This document shows positions 38,018-48,299 of a DNA stretch of 64,000 nt, piece after piece. Both the position numbers and the translations under genes were made by a program. Each line of letters begins with the position of its first letter. The stretch's first letter is position 1. The notes beneath the pieces were generated by a model. That model did no database searches. It was not told the origin of the DNA and saw only the letters and a list, made by a program, of their open reading frames with translations. Source of the DNA: Thiodiazotropha sp040506975 (GTDB taxonomy: Bacteria; Pseudomonadota; Gammaproteobacteria; Chromatiales; Chromatiaceae); the NCBI GenBank assembly GCA_965211775.1, contig OZ242974.1, positions 3,472,001 through 3,536,000 on the forward strand. Reading direction: 5' to 3'.

Positions 38018-38550
38018 GAGTACAACCAGCCCATCCTCGCCAATGCGGCATGACACTGATCGAAGTTCTGATTGCAGCCGTTGTCTTGGGTATCGGATTG
38101 CTGGGTGTCGCCGCACTGCAGGTCAACGCCTTGCAAGGTGCCGGCAACGCGCAATTCCGGTCTAAAGCCACGGACCTGACATCGTCGCTGGTGGATCGGA
38201 TTCGCGCAAATCTCGATGCCCTGGATACATACAATACAGCGGCGGCAACCTGCGCAGCTACGGCTCCTGCAGATATCTGTTCCATGGATGCGGATGACGC
38301 GACAAATGGCGCAGCCGACTGCTCCCCTGATCAGATGGCCCTGTACGACCTGTGGGATATACGCTGCAAAGTTGAAGATACACTGCCGGGTGGCCAGATC
38401 ACCGTAGCCTGTCCTGGCGGTTGTCCTGCAAATATTCCCATGCAGATTACCGTAAGCTGGCAGACCCAAAGCGCTAACGCTGCCTTCAGCACCGAACAGG
38501 TAATCACCACGATCATACCCGGTGCTCCAATCTTTGTACCAGGGGAATAA
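38014..38550 (+). CDS. pilV: Type IV minor pilin PilV, cluster 1
   Basis: A 178-aa prepilin-like protein with cleavage site CGMTLIEVLIAAVVLGIGLLG and a following variable head rich in Cys pairs (TCAATAPADICS, DCSPDQ, CPGGC). It helps prime pilus assembly with PilW, PilX and PilY1. It starts within the fimT stop and is followed five bases later by pilW. Confidence 0.93.
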   Translation: MRVQPAHPRQCGMTLIEVLIAAVVLGIGLLGVAALQVNALQGAGNAQFRSKATDLTSSLVDRIRANLDALDTYNTAAATCAATAPADICSMDADDATNGAADCSPDQMALYDLWDIRCKVEDTLPGGQITVACPGGCPANIPMQITVSWQTQSANAAFSTEQVITTIIPGAPIFVPGE

Positions 38551-38555
38551 CAGCC

Positions 38556-39350
38556 ATGCCTCTGAATCATAATAAACAAGCCGGCCTTTCCATCGTCTCC
38601 CTGATGGTAGCCAGTGCAATCGGTCTATTCCTGATCGGCGGGGCCGGAAAGGTCTATGTCGACAGCAAGAACGCTTTCAGCGCCAGATCGGCCGTCGCTT
38701 CTGCAACGGAAAAGACCCGGTTCGTCATTCAGGATCTGCGGCGCACGCTCATCATGGCGGGCCGCGGGATTCCGCAAAAGGACGACGATATCGCTGCCTA
38801 TGAAAACGCTGACAACAATATGCGGACATTTCCGGCCGTCGGTACGGACGGCATTCTCAATGAGGACGGTAACGGTTCCAGCGTGATCGCCGTGCGTTTC
38901 GCCGATGGCCCGGCGCCTTGCGGTCAAGCGGGAACACTCGACGGTGTTTTCAGCACAGTGCGTTTTTTTCGCGACAACGATGGCAACTTGGTTTGCGAAG
39001 CCGATATTGGCGGAGTCGAGACTTCTCAGGAACTGGCCTCGGACATCCTCATCATGCGGGCATTGTACGGCATCAACCTGGATGAAGACGATACCACTGC
39101 TGATCAATACCTTACCGCCGATGAGGTGGAAGATGCCGAATTATGGAATTTTGTCGTAGCCGTCCGCATCGGCTTCGTGAGCAGTTCGAGCGATACGGAG
39201 TTGCTGCCTGCGGTCTACCGGCCTGCAGCACCTGATGAGTTGGATATCCTGGGCATGACATATACCGCACCCGACACATCCCATTTCTACCAAAGCGCCA
39301 GCACGACGATTTCGTTGAGAAACCGCAACGGCGTGGTACAGAGGCAGTAA
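38556..39350 (+). CDS. pilW: Type IV pilus minor pilin PilW, cluster 1
   Basis: A 264-aa PilW. The prepilin segment is QAGLSIVSLMVASAIGLFLIGG, where Glu5 of the classical motif is replaced, as is common in PilW. The conserved KVYVDSKNAFSARSAVA and FVIQDLRRTLIMAGRG follow, and the C-terminus STTISLRNRN is shared with the second copy. GGGGAATAACAGCC spaces it from pilV. Confidence 0.92.
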   Translation: MPLNHNKQAGLSIVSLMVASAIGLFLIGGAGKVYVDSKNAFSARSAVASATEKTRFVIQDLRRTLIMAGRGIPQKDDDIAAYENADNNMRTFPAVGTDGILNEDGNGSSVIAVRFADGPAPCGQAGTLDGVFSTVRFFRDNDGNLVCEADIGGVETSQELASDILIMRALYGINLDEDDTTADQYLTADEVEDAELWNFVVAVRIGFVSSSSDTELLPAVYRPAAPDELDILGMTYTAPDTSHFYQSASTTISLRNRNGVVQRQ

Positions 39351-39352
39351 TC

Positions 39353-39868
39353 ATGAGACAAGGCTACCTGACATTCAATAGATGTCGCACAAACTCCCGT
39401 CAGAGGGGAGCAGCGTTGGCCATAAGCCTGATATTCCTTGTGATCATTACAATCCTGAGCGTCAGCGCCATGCGTACGACCAATCTCGACACCAAGATCA
39501 CCGTCAACCACCAGCTCAAAGAACTGAGTTTCCAGGCAGCCGAAAGTGCGCTGGCCATGGTCACCACACCGGATCCGCCAGACGTTCTGATTCCAAACTC
39601 TGTGCCGGCCGCCACTGCTCAAAACACAAGCTATTTCTCATCGGCAGCAACCGTCGATCAGCCCGGCTTGTCCGCTGATCTTACCATAACCTATCTCTAT
39701 GGACTTGCTAAAGGCGAACCGGCAACTGCTGCTACACCGGGCATCAATGTCTCCGGCTATCCGTTGGGCAATGCTTTCAATACCTACCTCGCCACTGCCG
39801 AGGGATTTGTCGCTCAGAGCGGCACACATACCACCAATCGCATGCAGGTCGTACTGATATCGCAGTAA
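39353..39868 (+). CDS. pilX: Type IV pilus assembly protein PilX, cluster 1
   Basis: A 171-aa PilX with an N-terminal basic segment, membrane helix AALAISLIFLVIITILSVSAM, and the typical TTNLDTKITVNHQLKELSFQAAESAL. It has no Gly-Phe cleavage motif, as usual for PilX proteins of this type. The C-terminus TTNRMQVVLISQ parallels the second copy. Two bases separate it from pilW. Confidence 0.92.
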   Translation: MRQGYLTFNRCRTNSRQRGAALAISLIFLVIITILSVSAMRTTNLDTKITVNHQLKELSFQAAESALAMVTTPDPPDVLIPNSVPAATAQNTSYFSSAATVDQPGLSADLTITYLYGLAKGEPATAATPGINVSGYPLGNAFNTYLATAEGFVAQSGTHTTNRMQVVLISQ

Positions 39869-39893
39869 CGAGGCCACGTAGGAGTAAAGACAC

Positions 39894-42767
39894 ATGAATA
39901 CATTCCAATCATACCGTCTCAGCCATAGGGCAGTCTTGCTTGGACTCCTCTTGGGTGCAGCCTCGGCAAGCCTCTCCGTATTGGCGGATGATATCGAGAT
40001 CTACCTGCACGAGCCGACTGACCCCGTACCACCGAACGTGCTCTTCGTACTCGACGAATCGGGCAGTATGTCCAGCGGCAGCCCAAGCCGCAGAGACCGC
40101 CAGGAAGATGCGATGAGGACATTGATCAACGACTCGGACATGGACAATGTCAACGCCGCCATGCTCGGCTACACGACCGACACGGGTAACAACGGACCGC
40201 TGTTTCTGCGCGCGCTCAGCGGCAACTTCGCCCTCATAGGGACGAACAGAAGCAACTTTATCAATGCGGCGGATGACCTGGAAACCCGCAGCTACACCCC
40301 CACGGTCAAGGCGATGGAAGCCGCCGTCGACTGGTTCCGGCGCGACCGGACCTTCACCGACGCCAACGGCTTCGCCACGACCTCACCCATCGCCGGCACC
40401 GCGGCGGACAACTGGTGCCGCCCCAACCATATGGTGGTGCTCACCGACGGTCTTCCCAATTCCAACTCTCTCACAGATGGCGGCGCCTATGGTTTGGACA
40501 GTTATGAGAATTCCACCTGCGTCAGCGATGAAACATCACAGTTCCAAAACGGCCGTTGCGCCAGGGAAATAGCCCGTTACGCCTTCAATACCGACCTGGA
40601 ACCCAGCGACGCCTGGCAAGGTACGCAGAACATCGTCACCCATACCATCGGTTTCGACACCACTGACGATGGGCTTGAAAATTTCATGAGAAGCATATCC
40701 GACGCAGGTGGCGGTAGCTATTATCCGGCGACCAGTACCGCCGATCTGATCAGCGCCTTTACCTCGATTGTCGTGGAAGCGCAGCAGTCGATACCCTATG
40801 CCTATACGGCGCCTGTCATACCCTTCAACCAGGACAATGCCGCAGTGAGCGGCGATCGCATCTTTGTGCCGCTCCTGGTGCCGGAAGGGGAGACATTCTG
40901 GAAAGGCAACCTGAAGAGCTACACCATCACAACTGTAACAAGCAATGGCGAAACCTCCATTGTCCTCCGGGATGCGAACGGTCAATCGATCATCAACGAC
41001 AGTTTCGAGTTTATCTCTTCGCAAGACCATTGGGGCTCAGGCAATGACGACGGCGATCCCCTTGTCGGAGGCGCGGCGTCCCACATGCTGGCCGCCGGCA
41101 GCAGGAATATCTACACCAACGTCAATGCCGACACCAGCGTCCCCCTGTCGGACAGCACGAACAGGGTGCATCGCAACAATACTCTCATCACCAATGCACT
41201 GCTCAATGTGGGCACGGACGCAACCAGGACCGAAGTCCTCGACTGGATAAGCTGGCAGGACGCTTTAAATGTCCACGAAGGCGAAATGGGCGCCCCGATA
41301 CACACCCAACCCAGCGTGGTAGATTACCCCGGCGGCCACAGCGTCGTCTATCTGCCCACCAGCGAGGGCGTGCTCGAAGCGATCGATGCCGATACCGGTC
41401 AGGAGCTATGGGCCTTCATGCCGAGCGACCTGCTGGACGATATTCAGACCCTGAAAAACAACAACGAATCAACAGTACCACATTACGGTCTGGACGGCCC
41501 CCTGACGGTGTATGAATCCGGTAATCGGACCATGGCCATTTTCGGCATGCGCCGTGGCGGTCACAGCTATTATCTGCTGGATATTACAGACAGGCTGAAC
41601 CCCCTGTTCGTCACCCAAATCTCGGACCCTGACCCCAGCAGTTCGGGCAGTGATTACGATACCCTGGGGCAGACCTGGTCAAAACCCCTGTTGGCACGCA
41701 TGTATGTCAGCGGATCCGTCACTGACGTCCTTGTCTTTGGCGGCGGCTACGATCCCGATCAGGATGGCGCCACCTCAAGAGTCGATGACGACCAGGGCAA
41801 CGGGATCTATATCATCCAGGCCTCGGACGGCACATTCATACGCAGGATTTCAAACAGTACTTCGAATGTCTCCGGCATGAACAACAGCATTCCCAGCGAT
41901 GTCCTGCCGTTTGACGTAAACCGCAACGGCACCTTGGACCGTCTCTATGCCGCCGATGTGGGAGGCAGGATTATCCGTATCGACATCCCCGAAGATGGTA
42001 CATCCTCATTGTCCGGCGGCGTCATAGCCGATATCAATTCGTCCACCAGTTTGCCTTACCGTCGTTTCTTCAATACTCCGGAAGTCGGCTACTACAATCG
42101 GGGGGGACGTCAATACCTAGCCGTACTCATCGGATCCGGCGACAGAGCATCCCCGCTGGATCAGACAATGACGGACCAGTTTTACATGATCAAGGACCCG
42201 AATGTCTGGGCAGCGCCGACCAGCTATGTAACGGTCAACTACTCAGACCTGTATGATGCGACTGACAACCTTATCCAAGACGGCAGCGACAGCCAAAAGC
42301 TGCAGGCCCAAGCGGACCTGTCCGAGGCCTCGGGATGGCGTATGGACCTTGAACACAGCGGTGAAAAGTCATTCTCGAAGGCGGTGCTCTACAACTACGC
42401 GGTATTGTTCACGACCTACAGTGCGGAGCGCAGCGGTGAACTGGCATCCTGCGAGGCGCGGGGCGCCGTGGGTACCTCCCGTTTTTATACTGTCAATATG
42501 ACCAGTGCCGCGGCCATGTTCGACGGTCTGGGTGGAAGCGAGGGTACACTTGACGGCAATGACCGCTCACGGTTGTTGAGCATGGTTGGCATGCCCCCGA
42601 CACCGACTCTTGTCTTTCCTGAAGTACTGACCGATGATAGTCAGACTGGCGGACAGACCGGGGTGAGTGTACTGGGTTCAGTCGTGAAGGCGATGGTCGG
42701 ACTGGAAGAGGTCAACGAGTGGCCGCTGCAACTCATACCGATCTGGTGGGAAGAGGTTATACCATGA
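39894..42767 (+). CDS. pilY1: PilY1 tip adhesin, cluster 1
   Basis: A 957-aa exported protein. After the signal peptide (ending SVLAD) comes a von Willebrand factor A domain with MIDAS motif FVLDESGSMSSGS. The C-terminal half is the PilY1 beta-propeller: GAPIHTQPSVVDY, VYLPTSEGVLEAIDADTGQELWAFMP, MRRGGHSYYLLDITD, and the calcium-binding loop DVNRNGTLDRLYAADVGGRI. PilY1 sits at the pilus tip and controls extension, adhesion and c-di-GMP-linked surface sensing. Its stop overlaps the pilE start (ATGA). Confidence 0.95.
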   Translation: MNTFQSYRLSHRAVLLGLLLGAASASLSVLADDIEIYLHEPTDPVPPNVLFVLDESGSMSSGSPSRRDRQEDAMRTLINDSDMDNVNAAMLGYTTDTGNNGPLFLRALSGNFALIGTNRSNFINAADDLETRSYTPTVKAMEAAVDWFRRDRTFTDANGFATTSPIAGTAADNWCRPNHMVVLTDGLPNSNSLTDGGAYGLDSYENSTCVSDETSQFQNGRCAREIARYAFNTDLEPSDAWQGTQNIVTHTIGFDTTDDGLENFMRSISDAGGGSYYPATSTADLISAFTSIVVEAQQSIPYAYTAPVIPFNQDNAAVSGDRIFVPLLVPEGETFWKGNLKSYTITTVTSNGETSIVLRDANGQSIINDSFEFISSQDHWGSGNDDGDPLVGGAASHMLAAGSRNIYTNVNADTSVPLSDSTNRVHRNNTLITNALLNVGTDATRTEVLDWISWQDALNVHEGEMGAPIHTQPSVVDYPGGHSVVYLPTSEGVLEAIDADTGQELWAFMPSDLLDDIQTLKNNNESTVPHYGLDGPLTVYESGNRTMAIFGMRRGGHSYYLLDITDRLNPLFVTQISDPDPSSSGSDYDTLGQTWSKPLLARMYVSGSVTDVLVFGGGYDPDQDGATSRVDDDQGNGIYIIQASDGTFIRRISNSTSNVSGMNNSIPSDVLPFDVNRNGTLDRLYAADVGGRIIRIDIPEDGTSSLSGGVIADINSSTSLPYRRFFNTPEVGYYNRGGRQYLAVLIGSGDRASPLDQTMTDQFYMIKDPNVWAAPTSYVTVNYSDLYDATDNLIQDGSDSQKLQAQADLSEASGWRMDLEHSGEKSFSKAVLYNYAVLFTTYSAERSGELASCEARGAVGTSRFYTVNMTSAAAMFDGLGGSEGTLDGNDRSRLLSMVGMPPTPTLVFPEVLTDDSQTGGQTGVSVLGSVVKAMVGLEEVNEWPLQLIPIWWEEVIP

Positions 42768-43186
42768 GCAGATACTACAAACACCTTGGATTTACACTGG
42801 TCGAACTCATGATCGTGGTGGCCATTGTCGGCATCCTGGCCGCGATAGCCTACCCGAGTTATGTCGATTCGGTCAGAAAGGGACGCCGCAACGACGGCAT
42901 GAACGCCCTCCTCGATGCGGCACAGAAACTTGAGGTAGTGCGCGCACGCACCGGCTCCTACCAGACGACGCTTGCCGCAGCAAACATCAACGCCACCAGT
43001 GTGGAGGGTTTTTATACCAATCTCAACATTGTGGCGGCAACTGCGGCTTGCCCCATCGTCAGCTGCTACGTTATCGAAATCACCGGACAGAATGGACAGG
43101 AAGAAGATAGAGTAACAGCCTATCGCCTCAGTTCGACAGGGTTGAAGCAACGGAATGAAGGGGGATGGACAGATGGCTGGAAATAG
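42764..43186 (+). CDS. pilE: PilE-type minor pilin
   Basis: A 140-aa type IV pilin from MSRYYKHLGFTLVELMIVVAIVGILAAIAYPSYVDSV, with cleavage after Gly and Glu5. The short head has one Cys pair (AACPIVSCYV), and the C-terminus ends GGWTDGWK. It closes the first operon; the second operon has no pilE copy. It is PilE-like by length and position. Confidence 0.9.
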   Translation: MSRYYKHLGFTLVELMIVVAIVGILAAIAYPSYVDSVRKGRRNDGMNALLDAAQKLEVVRARTGSYQTTLAAANINATSVEGFYTNLNIVAATAACPIVSCYVIEITGQNGQEEDRVTAYRLSSTGLKQRNEGGWTDGWK

Positions 43187-43684
43187 ATGATTTCAGTTAT
43201 CGCAATAACCTAATTGAACATAGCAATCCACCGAGAAGGGGTCCTCTGAAGACGATTCGGAGGATTCCTTATCATTTTAACACCGAGTTATACGACCGGT
43301 TATCTTGTAATAGATGGCGATATATTCGGCATGCTTACGCTTAGATGACCATTTCTTAAAACACTCTGGGTATTCCCGGCAATTCAGAATACCGCAAGGA
43401 TGAACGGTAGGACTTACCCGACAAACGGTACTTACCTTCGATTGTTTCCGGCGGTAATCTTAAGTTGAACATGGAGTGTTCCAAACAATGGACTAAAAGC
43501 AGGGATTAACTTTCTCAGCGGTATTGATTTTCGCCGCGCTATACCATCATATGCCTACCCCTTCTTTTCGGCCTGGTTCGAAATAGTGGCCTGCCGCCTG
43601 TTTCGAAAGGAACGCTGACTACGTTTTCTATTTTTCACAGGGACGCTTATCCGCTGTGAATGAATGTGGTTATCGAGGCAACCA
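43187..43684. other. Gap between pilin operons, with possible fimT remnant
   Basis: Contains the shared leader motif (43411-43429). Downstream, at about 43512-43575, a frame reads GLTFSAVLIFAALYHHMPTPSF, which faintly echoes a prepilin N-terminus followed by PSF. This may be the decayed fimT of the second operon. No intact gene. Confidence 0.35.
43411..43429. promoter_or_regulatory. Shared pilin-operon leader motif, copy 2
   Basis: GACTTACCCGACAAACGGT. The reverse strand has ACCGTTTGTC, one base from the AlgR consensus CCGTTCGTC. Its position upstream of both pilin operons fits a regulatory site, but the regulator is not in the window. Confidence 0.4.
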
Positions 43685-44251
43685 ATGTCACTCATCGCTT
43701 ATCGGCAAAAAAACCAGGGCATGACACTGATTGAAGTGTTGATAGCCGCAATCATCGTGGCGATTGGCCTGCTTGGCGTGGCAAGCATGCAAATAGCCGC
43801 GCTACAGGGTTCCAGTAATGCAGGCTACCGTTCCAGGGCAATCGATATTGCCACCGCGCTTTCGGATCGCATGCACGCCAATCTAATGGGTGTGGCCGAT
43901 AACCATTATCTCCGGGATTCAACCTGCGATACGGGATCAGGGCAAGCAGTTCCGAACTGTTCAATGACACCGGCCATGGCCATTCCCTCATCAGTTGAGG
44001 AGTGCACACCGGAACAGATGGCCGTTTACGACCTGTACCAAATCAATTGCGGTTCAGGCATTCAATACACCCTGCCGGATGGACAACTGCGGATCGCCTG
44101 CCTCGATTCGGACCCGAACGATGCGGACAGATGCAGTGACCTCTCTAGCCAATTGATCACCATCAGTTGGCAACGACAAAGAAGCGTGACGGATAGCAAT
44201 CTCAACGGGTCTGAAGAGATCGTCATGGCCGTCATTCCGGGAACGCCGTAA
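43685..44251 (+). CDS. pilV: Type IV minor pilin PilV, cluster 2
   Basis: A 188-aa PilV with NQGMTLIEVLIAAIIVAIGLLGVASMQIAALQGSSNAGYRSRAIDIATALSD-type N-terminus, clearly paralogous to the first cluster. Cys-containing head (DSTCDT, VPNCS, VEECTPEQMAVYDL). Start at 43685 has GAGG at good spacing; the in-frame ATG at 43664 is less likely. Confidence 0.92.
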   Translation: MSLIAYRQKNQGMTLIEVLIAAIIVAIGLLGVASMQIAALQGSSNAGYRSRAIDIATALSDRMHANLMGVADNHYLRDSTCDTGSGQAVPNCSMTPAMAIPSSVEECTPEQMAVYDLYQINCGSGIQYTLPDGQLRIACLDSDPNDADRCSDLSSQLITISWQRQRSVTDSNLNGSEEIVMAVIPGTP

Positions 44252-44252
44252 C

Positions 44253-45104
44253 ATGCTAGGCAGGAAACGCACTCACAGTGGTTTTTCCCTGATATCGCTT
44301 ATGATCGCCAGCGCGATCAGCCTCTTCCTCGTCGGAGGAATCGGCAAGATCTATCTGGACAGCAAGAACGCCTTCAATGCCAGGGCGGCCATTTCGATTG
44401 CAACTGAAAAGTACCGTTTAGTATTCCAGGAGATGCGGCGTGCCTTGATCATGGCAGGGAGAGGAATAGCCACCTCAGCCGACAGCGCCGCCGCATACGC
44501 CGATGGCCGGGAGGATACGGGCATGCGGACATTCCCGGCTGTTGGTCGTTACCCCGATGGCATAGTCAATGGCATTACCCACTCCGGTGATGAGTGGCGT
44601 CCCGCCCCCGAGGATTCCAGCATCGTGGCGGTCCGCTATGCCGACGGTCCCGCACCCTGTGGTTTGAACGACGAAACCATGGACGATGGAACAGTCACTG
44701 TCCGGTTCCTCGTGGACAGTGAGGGGGATCTCAACTGCCAGGTCTATCAAAACGGAGCGCTGATCCAATCACAGCCCATCGCGTCCGACATCAGTCAGAT
44801 GCGCGTGCTCTATGGCATCGACACGGATAGGGAACCCGATGGTGTTGCGAACCTCTATCTCACTGCCGATCATGTCGATCCTCACAACTGGATGAGCGTT
44901 GTGTCGATCAGGATCGGTTTGGTGGTCAGTTCCGGTGTCGGTTACGAACTCCCCAGGCCCTATCGTCCACAGACACCGGAAGAATTGGATCTGCTGGGCG
45001 CCACATTCACCACACCCGACAACAACTTCATCTACAAGTCAGCCAGCACAACCATTTCACTGCGGAACCTGCACCACATGGATCGTCAATTTGCCGATAA
45101 CTGA
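44253..45104 (+). CDS. pilW: Type IV pilus minor pilin PilW, cluster 2
   Basis: A 283-aa PilW with SGFSLISLMIASAISLFLVGGIGKIYLDSKNAFNARAA at the start, and the same body and tail pattern as the first copy (EMRRALIMAGRG, STTISLRNLH). It has a longer internal insert around GIVNGITHSGDEWRPAPED. One base separates it from pilV. Confidence 0.92.
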   Translation: MLGRKRTHSGFSLISLMIASAISLFLVGGIGKIYLDSKNAFNARAAISIATEKYRLVFQEMRRALIMAGRGIATSADSAAAYADGREDTGMRTFPAVGRYPDGIVNGITHSGDEWRPAPEDSSIVAVRYADGPAPCGLNDETMDDGTVTVRFLVDSEGDLNCQVYQNGALIQSQPIASDISQMRVLYGIDTDREPDGVANLYLTADHVDPHNWMSVVSIRIGLVVSSGVGYELPRPYRPQTPEELDLLGATFTTPDNNFIYKSASTTISLRNLHHMDRQFADN

Positions 45105-45113
45105 GGAGTTGTC

Positions 45114-45626
45114 ATGTCACCACCTCAATTACAAAAAGAAGCATCCAATCAATCCGGCACTGCCCTGGTAATCAGCCTGATCATGCTCACGATAGTCACA
45201 CTACTCAGTGTCACCGCCATGCAAAACACCAATCTGGACACTAAAGTCGCAATCAATCATCAGTTCAAGGGTTTGAGTTTCAGTGCCGCAGAAAATGCCT
45301 TGGCGATTGTCACCGGCCCGGATTTAACCATCGTAGACAACCTGGACATTCCCAACACTGTCGGTGAAGTCACCGAGGCTGACCCCTTTTTCTCCACCCA
45401 AACTCCGCAAGGTGAACCGCTGGATCCTGCGTTGGCTGACCAGCCTCCCCAGAGGGCCAGTCTCAGGATGGTGTATCTGGGAGCGAGAGAAGGTCTCTTT
45501 TTCTCCGGTCACCAGTTGGACAACACCACACACCTGTTCCTGGCGGATGCTATCGGCCGAGTCGGCGAAAGCGCTGCCCGCACGCATAACCGCATGCAAG
45601 TGGGGTTGATACGGCAACGGTACTAA
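45114..45626 (+). CDS. pilX: Type IV pilus assembly protein PilX, cluster 2
   Basis: A 170-aa PilX with membrane helix TALVISLIMLTIVTLLSVTAM and NTNLDTKVAINHQFKGLSFSAAENALAIV, matching the first copy. GAGG stands upstream (CTGAGGAGTTGTC). Confidence 0.92.
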   Translation: MSPPQLQKEASNQSGTALVISLIMLTIVTLLSVTAMQNTNLDTKVAINHQFKGLSFSAAENALAIVTGPDLTIVDNLDIPNTVGEVTEADPFFSTQTPQGEPLDPALADQPPQRASLRMVYLGAREGLFFSGHQLDNTTHLFLADAIGRVGESAARTHNRMQVGLIRQRY

Positions 45627-46731
45627 GGAGTAGCGCCATGTCACACAAAGGCCCGAAATCCGTTCAAGGTCTGCATCATTTGGCCAAAGCTTGCCTTTTA
45701 TCACTGATCTTGTTCTTACTGGTGAGCGTCAGGGCCGATGACATCGAAGTCTATCTGCAACCGCCACCGGAACCGGTACCGCCGAACATCCTCTTCCTCC
45801 TCGATGAATCGGGCAGTATGGACAACCTTGTCGAGCCGGGCATCACACGCAGGGATGCACTGGTCAATGCGCTGCACAGGATAGTTGACGGTGGCCTTCT
45901 GAACAATGTGAATGCAACGCTGCTTGGCTACACCACAATGCGTGAAGATCCAACTGAGACAAGGCTGGTAGCCCATACTGGTGATTTCACGATTGTGGGT
46001 GATGATAGTTCACACTTCCGCTCAGCGATCGATCAGTTGCAATCACTCAATTACACACCCACCACCGATGCACTGGCGGCTGCGGTCGATTGGTTCAACC
46101 CGAACAGGCGAACCGACCTGATTCAAAACAGCCGTTCCGAATCACCATTGGCCGGTGATCCTGAAGAACTCAAATGCGCACCGAACCGGATCGTTCTGCT
46201 GTCAGACGGTGCGCCCAACACCAGCACAAGAACCGGGCATGAGGGCATAGCCTGTGCCGAAGTCCATCTTTTTGATGACTTCAGTGATGAGCGACCGGGA
46301 TGGCACAACGATGGCGCCCGTTGCGCCAATGAAATCAGCGCCTGGGCATATCAGACAGATCTTGCCACCGGTACGGGTTGGGACGGCGTACAGAACATCC
46401 TCACCTACACCCTCTCTTTCGGTACAACCCCCGGCTCCCCCACCCAGAGATTCATGGATCAGATCGCGGCCAGGGGCGGCGGAGAATCATGGCATGTGGT
46501 TGACGAAGATTCCATCGTCAATGCCTTCAACACCGCCATTGCCGAAGCGCAGGACTCTATCGACTACGCCATGAATGCCCCCTCCATCCCTTTCAACCCG
46601 GACAATGCGGCAATCAACGGCGATTTCATCTATGTTCCGCTGTTCCTTCCGGAAGCCAGGGGATTCTGGCGCGGTAACCTGAAAAAATACCGAGTAGACG
46701 TCGACGACGATGATATTCGCTTGCTCGCTAG

Positions 46732-48299
46732 CCCCAATATTTCACGCATTAAAAAGGCAAAATCCTGATACTTCGATATAATTCAGTTGCTTACACTGTA
46801 ATCGAAAGGATTTTGCCTGTGACAAACTGTACCCAGACTGCCTTTGATTTTCCAGCCCTAAAACGCCGTAAGGTTCAAGCCGAGTTTTCCGGTGGCGATA
46901 TCACCTCGGACGGCGGCGTGTTGCTGCTGCGTGAGATCGACAGGCGTCTGGGATTGCTCGAGGCGGTTGATGCGGTCATCCCCGACCCGCGAGATCCCCG
47001 CTATATTGAACACAGCCAGTTGAGCCTGTTGCGCCAGCGAGTCTATGGGCTCTGCCTGGGTTATGAAGATCTGAACGACCATCAGACACTACGCACCGAC
47101 CCGGCCCTACAGAGCTCGATCGAACGCGAGGAGGTACTGGGCAGCCAGTCGACACTTTGTCGGCTGGAGAACCGGGTCGATCGCCGGGTTGCCGTTGATG
47201 TCCACAACCTACTGCTCGAGCAGTTCATTGCCTCATATGATGCACCACCCGATGAGCTGATCCTGGATTTCGACGCCACGGATGATCCGGTGCATGGCCG
47301 CCAGGAAGGCCGCTTCTTTCACGGCTACTACGATCACTACTGCTTCCTGCCCCTGTATGTCTTTTGTGGCGATCAACTGCTGGTGAGTTATCTGCGGCCC
47401 AGCCGGATCGATGCGCCCAAGCATGCCTGGGCGATTCTGGCGCTGTTGGTCAAACGCCTGCGCCGGGCTTGGCCTGAAGTGCGTATCATCTTTCGGGGCG
47501 ATAGCGGCTTTTGCCGTCACCACATGCTCAGCTGGTGCGAGCGCAACGCTGTGGGCTATATCGTGGGCATCGCCAAGAATGACGCCTTGCTGCGGTGTAT
47601 CCGTGAGCCCATGCAGTGGGTTGAGGAACTGGCGAAGCGAACCGGCATGAAGATGCGGGAATTCTTTCAGTTTCACTATGCCGCCAGCACCTGGAAGACG
47701 CGTCGCAAGGTGATCGCCAAACTGGAGGTCACCGACAAGGGGCCAAATCCACGCTTCATCGTCACCAACCTGGCCGGCGACAAACAGCGCCTTTACGATG
47801 ACCTCTACTGCGCCCGTGGTGACATGGAGAACCGAATCAAGGAGCAGCAACTGGGGCTGTTCGCCGATCGCACCAGCGCGCATTACTGGTGGGCCAATCA
47901 GTTTCGTCTACTGCTGTCCAGTCTGGCCTATGTGCTGATGGAGGCCATCCGGCGCCTCGCGCTGAAGGGCACGGAACTGGCGCGTGCACAGATGACCACG
48001 ATCCGGCTCAAACTGTTCAAGATCGGGGCGGTCATCATTCGCAACACGCGACGGATCCGCTTCCTGCTCTCCAGCACCTATCCCTATCAGGCGCTGTTTT
48101 TCCAGGTGGCGGCACGACTCAAGCCGGGATAGCCCGGCAGAGTGCTGCCCCGGCACGTTGATCAACAATGGGGGTAAGGGGGAGTCTGCCCGGAGGGTGG
48201 AAAATCAGGGCTTGATAGAGGTTTGGTTCCCAGTGAGGGCAAACCATCCAAGCTTGGCCATATCACCGGCTAAATTTAAAAACGGATGAAACATGCGGG
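46732..48299 (+). mobile_element. IS1380-type element, copy 3 (1568 bp), in pilY1
   Basis: Ends as in copies 1 and 2; flanked by CTAG (46728-46731 and 48300-48303). Same direction as the host gene. Confidence 0.96.
46813..48132 (+). CDS. IS1380 family DDE transposase, copy 3
   Basis: Full-length 439-aa transposase, differing from copy 1 by Asp for Asn in ASYDAPPDE. Catalytic motifs intact. Confidence 0.95.
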   Translation: MPVTNCTQTAFDFPALKRRKVQAEFSGGDITSDGGVLLLREIDRRLGLLEAVDAVIPDPRDPRYIEHSQLSLLRQRVYGLCLGYEDLNDHQTLRTDPALQSSIEREEVLGSQSTLCRLENRVDRRVAVDVHNLLLEQFIASYDAPPDELILDFDATDDPVHGRQEGRFFHGYYDHYCFLPLYVFCGDQLLVSYLRPSRIDAPKHAWAILALLVKRLRRAWPEVRIIFRGDSGFCRHHMLSWCERNAVGYIVGIAKNDALLRCIREPMQWVEELAKRTGMKMREFFQFHYAASTWKTRRKVIAKLEVTDKGPNPRFIVTNLAGDKQRLYDDLYCARGDMENRIKEQQLGLFADRTSAHYWWANQFRLLLSSLAYVLMEAIRRLALKGTELARAQMTTIRLKLFKIGAVIIRNTRRIRFLLSSTYPYQALFFQVAARLKPG

